64,000 bases of DNA from Candidatus Krumholzibacteriota bacterium (lineage in GTDB: Bacteria > Krumholzibacteriota > Krumholzibacteriia > JAJRXK01): positions 1 through 64,000 of the forward strand of contig JAJDAC010000050.1 of NCBI GenBank assembly GCA_029262065.1. Reading direction: 5' to 3'. Below, one piece after another: positions 25,293 through 34,468 of the stretch. Numbering within the stretch: the first letter of the stretch is position 1; each line of letters begins with the position of its first letter. The notes beneath the pieces were generated by a model that saw only the letters and a list, made by a program, of their open reading frames with translations, did not search any database and was not told the DNA's origin. The position numbers were made by a program, and so were the translations under genes.

Positions 25293-27515
25293 ATGGAATT
25301 CGACAACCGACGTATCCGAAACGGGTTGGCTCCATTGGCGGGCATCCTGGCCCTTATTCTTGCCGATGCGTCGAGCGCCGGCCGAATTCCGGACGACGCT
25401 GACCTGCTATCGGCCGTGGCCGTATCGGTGGACGAACTGGCATCGTCCTGGCGCGCGCGGGGCCCGCGGGATCCGGGAACGCTGCGCGCCATGCTTCGCA
25501 CGGTCGAGCTGAATCGACTCGCGGGTCGGCGCGATCAGGCCGCGGTGCTCGTTGAGCGCTGTCGCCAAGTCGCTGATGCGGAGCTCGACCCAACCGACCC
25601 GCTTCGGATCGAACTCTGCTTCCAGGAGCTGCGGCTCAGCAAGAGCCACGGGGCCGAAGAGAAGTTCGCGCGGGCGCAGGCGAGCTATGACGAGGCCCAG
25701 CAGGTGCTGGCGGCCCACCCCAATGCGTTCCCCGAGCTTCAGGCCGACGTTTGGCAGGCGTGGGCCAACCACCTGCGATCGGTCGGTCAACTCGACGAGG
25801 CACTGGCTTTCTACCAGAAGGCACTTCGGTTGAGGCTCGAGTCGTCGTTGCCCAACGTTGCGTTGGCCAACAACCTTACCTGGTTGGCATGGGTTCAGTT
25901 TCTGTTGGAGAACCTGGAAGAGTCAGAGGCAGGTTTCCTCGAAGCAACGACCGTTCTTGACCAGCTGGGGCTTACCACCCATCCCCTTCGGTGCACGATC
26001 GAAGCGAATCTCGCTCGTTTTCGAGAGTTGGAGCATGACTCCGCCGCGGCTGGCGAGCATCTCGAGAACGCCATCGAGCATTGCAACAAAGCTCGGCGCG
26101 GTTTGCCTGTGGGCACTTCGCGCAGCGGTTTCGCGGTGCACGAGCACCGCGCGAGACTGGCGTTGTGGCAACACAAGAACGGGCATTCGCTCCAGAGTTG
26201 GAATCTTCTGAAGCATGGCCTGGGGGCCACGTCGACCGGCCACCTGGAGTTGTCCGCTCGCTCGGCCGATCTGCTCTCGGTTCCTGTTTCGTTGGATCCC
26301 ACGCAATCCGGTCCTCTGCGACGTGAGGAAATTGATGGGTTGGTCCGTGAAGTCCAGCGATTGATGCAGCAGCGTCAGGTAGTCGATGAAGACACAGCCT
26401 CAGACGAGTGGCCGCTTTCCCGGGTCCAGCGGTATCTGGATCCAAGCACGGCGATGCTGTCGTGGGTCGAGACGCCTGGATCTTCACCGGGCTCCGAGTT
26501 TCCCAACGTTCACGCGGTAGTCCTACGCGACAACGGCGACCCGCGTTGGATTGCGTTGTCTGGAGATGTACCGACACCCCAAGCAGAAACGGCCTGGGCG
26601 GCCCTGCAAAGGATCCGTCGACGCATGCAGGTGGCTAGCACGTGGCCGTACGGCGTCGCGGTGGACGATGAGCTGGAACTAGACGCACGCGCGGTGGGCT
26701 CGATGTTCTGGCAACCGCTGGAAGATGCCCTCGAGGGAGTGGATCGGGTCGTCCTGTTGCCGCCCTCCGGCAGGGTTCTCGCCGAGCTGCTTCAGTCGAG
26801 CGATGGAACGTGGTTCGGGGAGCGGTACCGGATAAGTTATTCGCCGTCGCCGGTTGCTCACGCTCAGTGGCGGGAGACCGCAACGCGAGCGAACGGCGGC
26901 CGCGCGTTGCTCGTGAGCCAGGCGAACGGATCGGATTCGTTGGCGGAGCTTCCGGGCGCCGCCGAAGAGGTTCGCGCGTTGGCATCCCTGTTCCCCTCGG
27001 TGCGCCGGTTCGGCGGTTCGACCGCGACTCTCGAGGCTCTGCAGGCCCTTGCCTCCAACGATTCGCTTGGCGGCTTCGACGTTCTGCATTTCGCCACGCA
27101 CGCCCAGGTCGAGTCGCGCATTCCCGAGCGTAGTTGGCTCGCGCTGTCCAACGGAAAACTGCGAGCCGATACCATTCTCTCCACATGGTCGCTGGACGCA
27201 TCTCTCGTCACCTTGAGCGCATGCCACACCGTTCGCTCGCCGTCGACCGGATCAGACTACACCGGCTTTGCCCAGTTCTTCCTCGGGGCCGGCGCGCGCT
27301 CGCTCCTGATGAGTCGCTGGAGGGTGGCCGACCGCCCTACTCGCGTGCTGATGGAGCGGTTCTATTTGAACTGGCTCGAGCGCGGCCTCGACCGCGCGGC
27401 GGCTCTACAGGAGGCCCAGGCTTGGCTGCGGCGTTGGCAAGACGAAGAGGGCCGCACGATCTGGGCCCATCCGGCGTACTGGGCGGGGTTTCTTCTCTAC
27501 GGCGACCCCGGTTGA
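25293..27515 (+). CDS. TPR-CHAT caspase-like protease, probably exported
   Basis: 740 residues. The N-terminus (residues ~10-28, G-L-A-P-L-A-G-I-L-A-L-I-L-A-D-A-S) looks like a signal peptide. Helical TPR-like repeats (~35-330) follow, then a CHAT domain (~370-740) with catalytic His603 in L-H-F-A-T-H-A and Cys644 in T-L-S-A-C-H-T, both with correct spacing and flanking strands. CHAT proteins are clan CD cysteine peptidases. Its placement opposite an ECF sigma/anti-sigma pair suggests it cleaves, or is controlled by, that pathway. Export is uncertain since the hydrophobic stretch is short. Confidence 0.85.
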   Translation: MEFDNRRIRNGLAPLAGILALILADASSAGRIPDDADLLSAVAVSVDELASSWRARGPRDPGTLRAMLRTVELNRLAGRRDQAAVLVERCRQVADAELDPTDPLRIELCFQELRLSKSHGAEEKFARAQASYDEAQQVLAAHPNAFPELQADVWQAWANHLRSVGQLDEALAFYQKALRLRLESSLPNVALANNLTWLAWVQFLLENLEESEAGFLEATTVLDQLGLTTHPLRCTIEANLARFRELEHDSAAAGEHLENAIEHCNKARRGLPVGTSRSGFAVHEHRARLALWQHKNGHSLQSWNLLKHGLGATSTGHLELSARSADLLSVPVSLDPTQSGPLRREEIDGLVREVQRLMQQRQVVDEDTASDEWPLSRVQRYLDPSTAMLSWVETPGSSPGSEFPNVHAVVLRDNGDPRWIALSGDVPTPQAETAWAALQRIRRRMQVASTWPYGVAVDDELELDARAVGSMFWQPLEDALEGVDRVVLLPPSGRVLAELLQSSDGTWFGERYRISYSPSPVAHAQWRETATRANGGRALLVSQANGSDSLAELPGAAEEVRALASLFPSVRRFGGSTATLEALQALASNDSLGGFDVLHFATHAQVESRIPERSWLALSNGKLRADTILSTWSLDASLVTLSACHTVRSPSTGSDYTGFAQFFLGAGARSLLMSRWRVADRPTRVLMERFYLNWLERGLDRAAALQEAQAWLRRWQDEEGRTIWAHPAYWAGFLLYGDPG

Positions 27516-27603
27516 TTTTTCTCGTTAGGACTTCCGCTCCGGATCGTTCAGGTAGCAAACCGGCCCCCATTTTCTACCCGTGCCCAATCCCAGGAGCAAG
27601 TTC

Positions 27604-28530
27604 ATGCGCTTTTCCAAGGTATTCCCGCTGGTTGTCCTTCTGATGGCTCTCATGGTGCAGGAAGCGGGCGCGGCCCAGGTGTACTGCAAGATCACCAGTG
27701 TCTGCGATCCTCAGGGTGTGGATCGCGGCAACCATGTCTTGTACGACGGCTCGTGCGCCTCGAATTCGGCCAAGGCCAGCGCGATTGGTTGGAATGTGAA
27801 AGAGTGCCAGGAGTTCGTTCCGGCCGGGGTTCCGCCGACCCTTCTGGACTACGAGGCCCTCATTTTCGAACCGAACGGATCCAGCGGCGATCTCATTGGT
27901 TTTGGTCCCATGGCGAGCATCGTGGACGTGTTCCACATGAACGTGGGTCCGGTGGCCGTGCGTGAAATCAACGGCTTCATCGAAGTCGCTCCTTTGCCGC
28001 TTCCTACTTACGGACTGCCGCAGATCGACGCGGCCTCCGGCGATTTCTTCGCACGGTACTGCGGCGTCGAAGGCGACGTCATCAACACATGGGGTGGCAA
28101 CAATCTCGAGTTCGCGCCGGGTGATTTCGAGATCATCTACGCGTACTTCCAGGAGGATAGCGGCGTGGAAACCATTGAACGCTATCCGATCGACATTTCT
28201 ACCCTGAGCTTCTATTCCGTTGCACCCACTGCTGCACCGACCATGCTGCCGCTTGCAGCGCTGGAGCCGAACTTTCCCAATCCCTTCAACCCGATTACCC
28301 AGATTCGATTCGAGTTGGGTCTGGACACGACGGCCAGCATCGATGTGTTCACAGTCAGCGGCCGGCTGGTGCGCAGACTGCTGGATGGGGCGGCCATGTC
28401 GGCGGGATCGCATCGAGTCACCTGGAATGGCAAGGACGACGATGGCGGCGCGGTAGCGGCGGGCACCTACTTCTATCGGCTCGAGGCCGGTGAGTTCAGC
28501 GCGGTTCGAAAGATGACGATGGTCAAGTAG
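27604..28530 (+). CDS. Exported protein with FlgD-like sorting domain
   Basis: Start ATG 27604 with AGGAG 6 nt upstream. 308 residues with signal peptide (V-V-L-L-M-A-L-M-V-Q-E-A-G-A-A). The central region (~25-205) has six cysteines and no recognised family. The C-terminal ~95 residues are an FlgD-like domain: F-P-N-P-F-N-P-I-T-Q-I-R-F, then S-G-R-L-V-R-R-L-L, ending R-K-M-T-M-V-K, as in type IX secretion cargo. A second exported protein with the other tail type follows 96 nt downstream. Confidence 0.8.
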   Translation: MRFSKVFPLVVLLMALMVQEAGAAQVYCKITSVCDPQGVDRGNHVLYDGSCASNSAKASAIGWNVKECQEFVPAGVPPTLLDYEALIFEPNGSSGDLIGFGPMASIVDVFHMNVGPVAVREINGFIEVAPLPLPTYGLPQIDAASGDFFARYCGVEGDVINTWGGNNLEFAPGDFEIIYAYFQEDSGVETIERYPIDISTLSFYSVAPTAAPTMLPLAALEPNFPNPFNPITQIRFELGLDTTASIDVFTVSGRLVRRLLDGAAMSAGSHRVTWNGKDDDGGAVAAGTYFYRLEAGEFSAVRKMTMVK

Positions 28531-28626
28531 GTCCGGTTCTAATAGAATGCCCCACGTTCCAATGGTTGCCCCGGTATTCGGTAAGCGCCCTGACTCTACA
28601 CCTTTGCTTGGCCCTGGAGGTCGATT

Positions 28627-29352
28627 TTGAAACGTCGCTTGATAACGCTACTTGGCTTCAATATCGCGATTCTCTGTTTCTTCTCCGCCGTGTCTTTCGC
28701 GCAGTTTTCGCTCGAAGGGAACATCCGCGATTTCAACGATAGCCACCCCGACTTCGAGTCGGTCATCGCCACCGACCCCGGAATCGTGCTGCCCGATCTG
28801 GGTGTAGACAAGAAGCCGGTCTACGCCGGACTCGCCGGGAATCCCTCCACGCACGGTCAGGCCGCATTCGACGAATGGTACCGTAGTGTGCCTGGGGTCA
28901 ACATGACCGCCACGCACACCATTGACCTCACGTCCACGGCGAGCCCCGGCGTGTTCGAGTTCTGTAGCAATTCGTTCTTCCCTCTCGATGACCAACTGTT
29001 TGGGAATCAAGGGCGCGCCCACAACTACCATTTCACATACGAAATCCACGCCGAGTTCTTCTACGGAGGCGGCGAGGTCTTTACGTTTACGGGCGACGAC
29101 GATCTTTGGGTGTTCCTGAACGACAAGCTGGTCATCGACCTGGGAGGCGTTCACGTCGCGCAAACCGGAAGCGTCGATCTGGACGCCGTGGCTGCTTCAA
29201 TTGGGATAGTTCCGGGCAGCAACTATGACTTCGATCTGTTCTTCGCCGAACGGCACACCACCCTGTCGAACTTCTGCATCGAAACCTCACTGCAGTTGGT
29301 GATTCCAACCCAGGTGGAGTCTTGGGGAGCGGTGAAGGCGTACTTCGACTGA
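28627..29352 (+). CDS. Fibro-slime domain exported protein with S-W-G-x-V-K tail
   Basis: Start TTG 28627 preceded by GGAGG; 241 residues with a signal peptide. The body matches the fibro-slime/PA14-related domain: H-P-D-F-E near the N-terminus, then [23 protein letters not shown], and [12 protein letters not shown]. This domain occurs in slime-mould and bacterial carbohydrate-associated surface proteins. The protein ends [12 protein letters not shown], one of four intact proteins here with this tail. It carries no FlgD-like domain. Confidence 0.82.
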   Translation: MKRRLITLLGFNIAILCFFSAVSFAQFSLEGNIRDFNDSHPDFESVIATDPGIVLPDLGVDKKPVYAGLAGNPSTHGQAAFDEWYRSVPGVNMTATHTIDLTSTASPGVFEFCSNSFFPLDDQLFGNQGRAHNYHFTYEIHAEFFYGGGEVFTFTGDDDLWVFLNDKLVIDLGGVHVAQTGSVDLDAVAASIGIVPGSNYDFDLFFAERHTTLSNFCIETSLQLVIPTQVESWGAVKAYFD

Positions 29353-29373
29353 GCCGCGACTAGTTGTCGAGGG

Positions 29374-29397
29374 GCGGCCAGGTGGAATTCTGGCCGC
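29374..29397. terminator. Hairpin after the fibro-slime gene
   Basis: GCGGCCAG / CTGGCCGC, an 8-bp perfect stem with an 8-nt loop, 21 nt past the stop codon. It lies before an AT-richer stretch leading to the Fic gene. Probably a transcription terminator. Confidence 0.5.
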
Positions 29398-29461
29398 TCC
29401 CTTGATAACCTGTTCCAATAATTGTAGTTATGGTTCCAGCCCAGCTTGTCCGTCGTTCTTG

Positions 29462-29535
29462 TGAGCCGGTTGGAAACAATAATTGGCTCATTATTAACTG
29501 GATAATGAGCCGATTACTTCGTATATTCGGCTCAT
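29462..29535 (+). promoter_or_regulatory. Cluster of TGAGCC/GGCTCA operator half-sites before and over the Fic start codon
   Basis: Four half-sites occur in 74 nt: TGAGCC at 29462, GGCTCA at 29485, TGAGCC at 29506 and GGCTCA at 29529. The middle pair forms a perfect 10-bp inverted repeat GGCTCATTAT / ATAATGAGCC (29485-29511). The third and fourth form ATGAGCCGA / TCGGCTCAT, whose last bases include the ATG start codon at 29534. GATAAT (29501-29506) inside the palindrome could be a -10 box. The arrangement fits autorepression by the encoded winged-helix Fic protein. Confidence 0.6.
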
Positions 29536-30646
29536 GCGTTACAACTGGCAGCAACCGGACTGGCCCGAATTCCGTTTCGATGCATCGGCTCTGGAAGAGA
29601 GTCTCTACCAGGTCCGTGAGAACGCTGGCCGCATTGCCGGTGCAATGGGGGCGCTCGCCGAATCCGAGAGGAACGACACGCTGACTGATCTGCTCGTTGT
29701 CGAAGCTCTCAAGACATCGGAAATCGAGGGCGAACGACTGCATGTTGAGCATGTGGTGTCGTCGATTCGGATGCATCTGGGTCTGCAAGACCCCGGCGAC
29801 GAAACGATCGATGCGAGGGCACAAGGAGCGGCCGAACTGATCCTGGCCGTGCGGCGCACACTTCAAACTACACTCACCGAGGAAATGATCCTCGATTGGC
29901 ATACCACCCTCATGCGTGGGTATAGAAACACGGCGAGGGGCGTGTGGCGGACGCACGACGAGCCCATGCAGATCGTATCGCGAGCCGAACGTGTGCGGCC
30001 GCGGGTTCATTTCGAGGCTCCGCCGTCAAACCGGGTTCCCGCTGAGATGCAGAAGTTCATCGTGTGGTTCAACACCACTGGACCGGGTGCGGCCAGCGAG
30101 ATCAAGTCGGCGGCTATCCGATCGGCGATCGCTCATCTGTACTTCGAGTCCATCCATCCGTTCGAAGATGGGAATGGACGCATCGGACGCGCGGTCGCCG
30201 AGAAGGCGTTGTCGGAGAGTCTCGGCTACCCGTCGCTCGTGCTGCTCTCGAGATCCATCGAGTCCGAGCGACGTGACTACTACCGCGCTTTGGAACGAGC
30301 CCAGAGATCCAATGAGATTTCGGATTGGGTGAAGTACTTCGTCCACCTCATCCTGAAGGCGCAGGTCGAGACCGAGCGGACGATTGCTTTCGTCATCCAG
30401 AAGGCGAGATTCCTGCAGCGCCATCGCAACGTGCTGAGCGAACGTCAACTCAAGGTGGTGCAGCGCATGCTCGAATCTGGTTCCGTCGGTTTCGTGGGGG
30501 GAATGACGGCGAGGAAGTACGGATCGATCACGAAGGTGTCAAAGGCCACCGCTACGAGGGATCTGTCGGAGCTGGCGAAACTGGAGGTGTTGCGGCTGGT
30601 GGGTGCGGGCCGAAGTGTCAGGTACGAGTTGAATCTTCGAGAATGA
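29534..30646 (+). CDS. Fic-domain AMPylase/regulator with C-terminal winged helix
   Basis: 370 residues with no signal peptide. The N-terminal DUF4172-like helices contain the inhibitory motif T-S-E-I-E-G (Thr61 to Gly66, pattern [ST]-x-x-x-E-G), which blocks the active site in class II Fic proteins. The Fic core has H-P-F-E-D-G-N-G-R-I-G-R (catalytic His208). The last ~90 residues look like a winged helix-turn-helix (S-K-A-T-A-T-R-D-L-S-E-L). Members transfer AMP to proteins. Its start codon lies inside an operator-like palindrome and its leader is AT-rich compared with its surroundings, consistent with autoregulation and possibly recent acquisition. Confidence 0.88.
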   Translation: MRYNWQQPDWPEFRFDASALEESLYQVRENAGRIAGAMGALAESERNDTLTDLLVVEALKTSEIEGERLHVEHVVSSIRMHLGLQDPGDETIDARAQGAAELILAVRRTLQTTLTEEMILDWHTTLMRGYRNTARGVWRTHDEPMQIVSRAERVRPRVHFEAPPSNRVPAEMQKFIVWFNTTGPGAASEIKSAAIRSAIAHLYFESIHPFEDGNGRIGRAVAEKALSESLGYPSLVLLSRSIESERRDYYRALERAQRSNEISDWVKYFVHLILKAQVETERTIAFVIQKARFLQRHRNVLSERQLKVVQRMLESGSVGFVGGMTARKYGSITKVSKATATRDLSELAKLEVLRLVGAGRSVRYELNLRE

Positions 30647-30724
30647 CGACTGGGCCGGTCATCGAGGCGGCGTACGGACACGGCTCCATCTAGAGGGGAA
30701 CGTTTTCCGGAAACGCGTGTTCAA

Positions 30725-30745
30725 GGGTTGCTCGCCAGGCAACCC
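30725..30745 (+). other. Leader hairpin before the DUF4349 gene
   Basis: GGGTTGC / GCAACCC, 7-bp perfect stem with a 7-nt loop, ending directly at the GGAGAG ribosome binding site of the lipoprotein gene at 30757. It could modulate translation or end transcription from the Fic gene. Confidence 0.4.
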
Positions 30746-30756
30746 GGAGAGTAACC

Positions 30757-31410
30757 ATGCGTTTCTCAGTCCCGATCCGCGTCCTAGTCGTACTTCTAAG
30801 TATCTCACTCACGATTGGCTGCGGATCCGCCGCCGATCTCCCACCGTTCGAATCCTCCGTCCAGATCCCCAGCGCCGACCGCAACGTCATCCGTTCGGGC
30901 GATATCGTCGTCTCTGCTGAGTTCCCGGGCGAAGTGGCCAAGGAGGTGGAGAGCGTCGTCAACGCTGCCGGCGGCTTTGTCGAGCGCTCGGTGGCCAATG
31001 ACACGAGCGCTGCCTTGACCTGTCGGGTTCCCGCTGGTCAACTCGGCCACGTCATGAACGCTATCGCCGAACTTGGCTACGAGGAACGCCGTTCGGTTTC
31101 GGCCGAAGATGTCACCGAGCAGTACATCGATCTTGCATCCAGGATTCGAAATCAGATTGTGCTGCGCGAGACCGTGCGGAAGCTTTTGCAAGATGCCGAC
31201 GACATGGACGAAATACTCTCGCTTGAAAAAGAGTTGAGTCGACTTCAGGCGACAATCGAGACCATGCAGGCGCACTTCGAACAACTCAAAGCCGATGTGG
31301 CGTTTGCGTCTCTGTCGGTCAAGCTGCAGCACAAGCGTGTTCTGGGGCCGATAAGCTACGTTGGTCGCGGTGCCTGGAAAGTGGTGTCGAAGCTGTTCGT
31401 CCTCCGTTAG
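30757..31410 (+). CDS. DUF4349-family lipoprotein
   Basis: 217 residues with a type II signal peptide ending L-T-I-G-C. The body follows DUF4349: two ferredoxin-like halves (V-V-S-A-E-F-P-G-E-V-A-K-E-V-E, then L-T-C-R-V-P-A-G-Q-L) and Q-Y-I-D-L-A-S-R-I-R-N. A coiled coil follows (D-D-M-D-E-I-L-S-L-E-K-E-L-S-R-L), leading to a C-terminal strand. Typical DUF4349 proteins end in a membrane helix, which this copy lacks; it is anchored by lipid instead. The function of the family is unknown. Confidence 0.83.
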   Translation: MRFSVPIRVLVVLLSISLTIGCGSAADLPPFESSVQIPSADRNVIRSGDIVVSAEFPGEVAKEVESVVNAAGGFVERSVANDTSAALTCRVPAGQLGHVMNAIAELGYEERRSVSAEDVTEQYIDLASRIRNQIVLRETVRKLLQDADDMDEILSLEKELSRLQATIETMQAHFEQLKADVAFASLSVKLQHKRVLGPISYVGRGAWKVVSKLFVLR

Positions 31411-31456
31411 TTCCGCGATGTAGATTGATCGCGTGGTTCTTGTGAAATGCGCGAAA

Positions 31457-31488
31457 GAGGGTCGCGTTGATCCTGCAACACGACCCTC
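31457..31488. terminator. Bidirectional terminator hairpin
   Basis: GAGGGTCG-c-GTTG / CAAC-a-CGACCCTC: twelve pairs with one mismatch around the 6-nt loop ATCCTG. It stands between the converging DUF4349 gene and the minus-strand cohesin-like gene, where a shared terminator is expected. Confidence 0.65.
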
Positions 31489-31510
31489 CCGCAACAATGG
31501 GAACTGGACG

Positions 31511-32473
31511 CTACCCATCCCGGCCATACATGGCCTTGATTCCTCCCCAGCTGCGCGACGTGGTGGGCACCGGGGTGCTTACGATCAGGTCCAGGCCGTT
31601 GCAGACGACCCGTCCGCCGACGCAGGTCTCGAACACGGAAAACTGGGGATCTTCCAGAGTGTTGGCCAGCACACGCACGGTTCCCCCCGGAGCTCCCGGG
31701 GCAAGCTGGAACGTCTCGCGCATGAGCACGATGGGGTTGCCGAACCCCGGGACGCACCCATCCAGGGTTAGCTGATATCCCTCGGGATCGGTGGCCAACG
31801 ACGATCCGTACGTGGGGACGGCATCGATGTCCAGGCTGAGAAGGTCGCCTCCCAGTCCACTGCCGAAGCCCGTGACTTCGCGTTGCCAAGCCACGTCGGT
31901 GGCCGAATCATCGGTGAGTAGAATGTAGTACACGTCGAATTCCAGCGGCTGACCCTGGGCGGCCGAGGGCTGCAGGAATTGAACTGCTCCCGCCACGTCG
32001 GCGTAGGCGCCAACGGTGCATCCCAGCTGTTGCGACACCACGGTGGCCACGCCCGATTCGCGGTCGGGTTGGGCTTCGTTCAGTCCCGCCGAGTACAGGC
32101 CCAGCACGCTGTTTCCCACCGCCACGCCCTCCAGATCCACCTCGAACAGGTATTCTGGATCGGTCGCGGGGAAGGCGCTGGCAATCGCGATGGCCAACGT
32201 TCCCTCATACACGTTGAATATCGGCCCGCCCCAGGCGGCGAGATCGCTGCCCGTGCGAACCGCGGCTACCGAGACCAGTTGCGGATCAAACGTGAACCGC
32301 ACGGATACACCATAGACGTTCATCGGATCTCCGGAGGGAACAAACCGTATATAGGTGGTTCCTACTTGGCCGACCTCCATCGATACGTCGACGACCTCCA
32401 CGGTTGCTCCGTGAGCGGCGCTGGCCAGACAAAGGCAAAGAATGATTCCTGCCAAACGAACGAAAGAACTCAC
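31511..32473 (-). CDS. Exported cohesin-like domain protein with S-W-G-x-I-K tail
   Basis: The start is placed at GTG 32473, because GGGAGG lies 8 nt before it; the upstream in-frame GTG at 32482 overlaps that same site. About 320 residues with signal peptide. Residues ~25-140 form a cohesin-like beta sandwich (V-Y-G-V-S-V-R-F-T-F-D-P-Q-L-V-S-V), followed by an unrecognised Cys-containing beta region. It ends S-R-S-W-G-G-I-K-A-M-Y plus four residues. It is the last gene of a unit of three cohesin/dockerin-type proteins, 5 nt behind the vWA gene. Confidence 0.78.
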   Translation of the reverse strand: MSSFVRLAGIILCLCLASAAHGATVEVVDVSMEVGQVGTTYIRFVPSGDPMNVYGVSVRFTFDPQLVSVAAVRTGSDLAAWGGPIFNVYEGTLAIAIASAFPATDPEYLFEVDLEGVAVGNSVLGLYSAGLNEAQPDRESGVATVVSQQLGCTVGAYADVAGAVQFLQPSAAQGQPLEFDVYYILLTDDSATDVAWQREVTGFGSGLGGDLLSLDIDAVPTYGSSLATDPEGYQLTLDGCVPGFGNPIVLMRETFQLAPGAPGGTVRVLANTLEDPQFSVFETCVGGRVVCNGLDLIVSTPVPTTSRSWGGIKAMYGRDG

Positions 32474-32478
32474 GGTGC

Positions 32479-34404
32479 TCACCTCCCTTCCTGTCGGTTG
32501 TGTTGGCTTTTCATTGGCGCAGCGCCCGCTACATCGGGCGGCTCCGGAGTCCAGCTTCCCGTGCAGTCGCCGGTAAGGACGCCCACCACGTCGGGGATCG
32601 TGTCCCCCTCGCTCAACTCCACGTTTTCACAGAAGAACTTCCAACCACCGGCGGGAAACGCATCGATTGCACCTACCGCGAACTGAAGCAGCAGTGACGC
32701 GTCGTACGCGCTGATGGTGCCGTCGCCCGAAACGTCGGCGGCGATATCCATGGGGCGGATGATGTCTTCGCCGCAGCCCACCGCTATGTCGGCGAGACTC
32801 GGATCTTCAGCTCCGACCACACACTGAAGCACATATGCAGCGTCGAGCGCCGATATGGTGGGGGTTTGATCGAAGGGGCGTTCGAAACTCAACTGCACAT
32901 TTTCGCCGTGCGTCAGGCATACCTCGTATGACCCGTCGTCGGCCGAGACCGCCCGTAGCACGCGCGCTTGCTGCTGGCTGATCAGCACATTCGGCACACC
33001 GCGACTGGGATCCGACCAATAGCTCACGCGGCCTGGTGCGCAGCGTTTCGTCACGCACAGCTGTCCGTCCACTTGAACGGGCGCCGGGTGCCCTTCGTTG
33101 AACACCACCTCTTCGAAACTCAGGTCCACGCACTCCAGGGGAGCATCGTCGAAAACCCTGGCGCGCAGTCGAACGAGGGTGCCCGCGGCCGGAAGCGGCT
33201 CGACGCCAGCGCCGGACAAGCGAATCTCGCCAGGGTGTGGCTGGTAGAACACCGGAGCACCCCAGCCGGCCTCGCCCGCCATGGTAGCGGCGTCGTGCTG
33301 GGCGCTAAGCACCTCGAGTATTGGAACGCTCGTGACCACACGTACCATGTAGGAAGTGATGTACGAGTGTTCGCCGTGGGCAATCCGCAAATCGATGTCC
33401 ACCTCGTGCCCGGCCATGGTATCGAGTTCGGGCAACGAAAATTCCAGAGGTGCGTCCGGCGGACAGAACGGCGGGTCGCACGGAGCCACGTAGGTCAGTG
33501 TCGCGCAGTCCGCCTGCCAACAAATGGAAAGCTCGCGTGAAGTTCCGTCGGTGTCGGCCAGAGGCGACGCGAACGTAGCTCGGTGCAGGCAGCAGTCGGC
33601 CGTGGCTCCGCCCAACATGGCCGTCTGCTCGACGGGAGTGACGTCTGCAATGCGGTAGTGCTCGCCACCCAGTTCGTGACTCAGATTGCGCAACCAGGTT
33701 TCATTCAATGGCCACGTGGACACCGCGAAGAACCTGGTGTCGCAAGTTCCAATGGCCGTCAATATCTGTTCACGGTCGTCGTCCAGCGTTCCGTCGTAGG
33801 ATCCGTTCAACGGCAACGCGCAATCCTGACTTTGAAGGTCGATGCCGTTGCCAATGTAGACGGCTGAAGTAGCGCCTTGGGCGCAGGCGGTGGTCAGCCC
33901 CAGGTACACGGCATCGGCCATCGCCGCGCCGCCCTGGGCAATGAGCTGGTTCAGTGCATCGCGCACCGCTTGCATGTTCGAGGTCATTTCCACTTCGACG
34001 GCAGCACAACCGGCGTACACCACCAGGGATGCCTGGTCTTGGGGGCCAAGGGTGTCTAACAGGTCCAGTGCGAGCTGCCGGGCGCCGTCGAGTTGGCCGG
34101 CCATGAGGGCTCCTGCCGACAGAATCAGGACAACTCTGCGGCCGCAGTTGCCCCCGCTCAGGGGGTCCACCTGCAGGTCGAGCACGGGCACTCCGTTTTC
34201 GTTGACTGATAGATCCCCGGCTTCCAGGGCACAGAGTGGATTTCCTAAGGGGTCGGTGACCCGCAGATCAACGGTGAGTTGGGGAAAAGAATCTCGGTCG
34301 AACTCCAGGATCTCAACTGCGCTTCGCGAAGAACCCGCGGTCATTCCCAGAAGCAAGGCCGTGATTGTGGTCAGTACAGTAGATCGATAGCAGTGGTGGG
34401 ACAT
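32479..34404 (-). CDS. Exported von Willebrand A, cohesin-like and dockerin protein
   Basis: Start ATG 34404 with AGGAGG upstream; 641 residues with a signal peptide. Order: a vWA domain (~60-270; the metal-site motif is imperfect, L-I-L-S-A-G instead of D-x-S-x-S), a cohesin-like domain (~325-450), a carboxypeptidase-regulatory-like domain (~465-520), and a dockerin type I pair (~530-600) with D-V-S-G-D-G-T-I-S-A-Y-D-A-S-L-L-L-Q. There is no FlgD-like or S-W-G tail. It sits between two related genes and may bridge surface proteins. Confidence 0.82.
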   Translation of the reverse strand: MSHHCYRSTVLTTITALLLGMTAGSSRSAVEILEFDRDSFPQLTVDLRVTDPLGNPLCALEAGDLSVNENGVPVLDLQVDPLSGGNCGRRVVLILSAGALMAGQLDGARQLALDLLDTLGPQDQASLVVYAGCAAVEVEMTSNMQAVRDALNQLIAQGGAAMADAVYLGLTTACAQGATSAVYIGNGIDLQSQDCALPLNGSYDGTLDDDREQILTAIGTCDTRFFAVSTWPLNETWLRNLSHELGGEHYRIADVTPVEQTAMLGGATADCCLHRATFASPLADTDGTSRELSICWQADCATLTYVAPCDPPFCPPDAPLEFSLPELDTMAGHEVDIDLRIAHGEHSYITSYMVRVVTSVPILEVLSAQHDAATMAGEAGWGAPVFYQPHPGEIRLSGAGVEPLPAAGTLVRLRARVFDDAPLECVDLSFEEVVFNEGHPAPVQVDGQLCVTKRCAPGRVSYWSDPSRGVPNVLISQQQARVLRAVSADDGSYEVCLTHGENVQLSFERPFDQTPTISALDAAYVLQCVVGAEDPSLADIAVGCGEDIIRPMDIAADVSGDGTISAYDASLLLQFAVGAIDAFPAGGWKFFCENVELSEGDTIPDVVGVLTGDCTGSWTPEPPDVAGAAPMKSQHNRQEGR

Positions 34405-34423
34405 CGGGGCTTCCTCCTGGGGG

Positions 34424-34452
34424 GTCCGGGGGGAACCATGCGCCCCCCGGAC
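34424..34452 (-). other. Strong hairpin between the two large cohesin/dockerin genes
   Basis: GTCCGGGGGG / CCCCCCGGAC, a perfect 10-bp GC-rich stem with a 9-nt loop, just upstream of the AGGAGG site of the vWA gene. No T run follows on the minus strand. It could be an mRNA processing or stability element setting the ratio of the two proteins, or a partial terminator. Confidence 0.5.
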
Positions 34453-34468
34453 TTGGGCTCTCGGCAAG

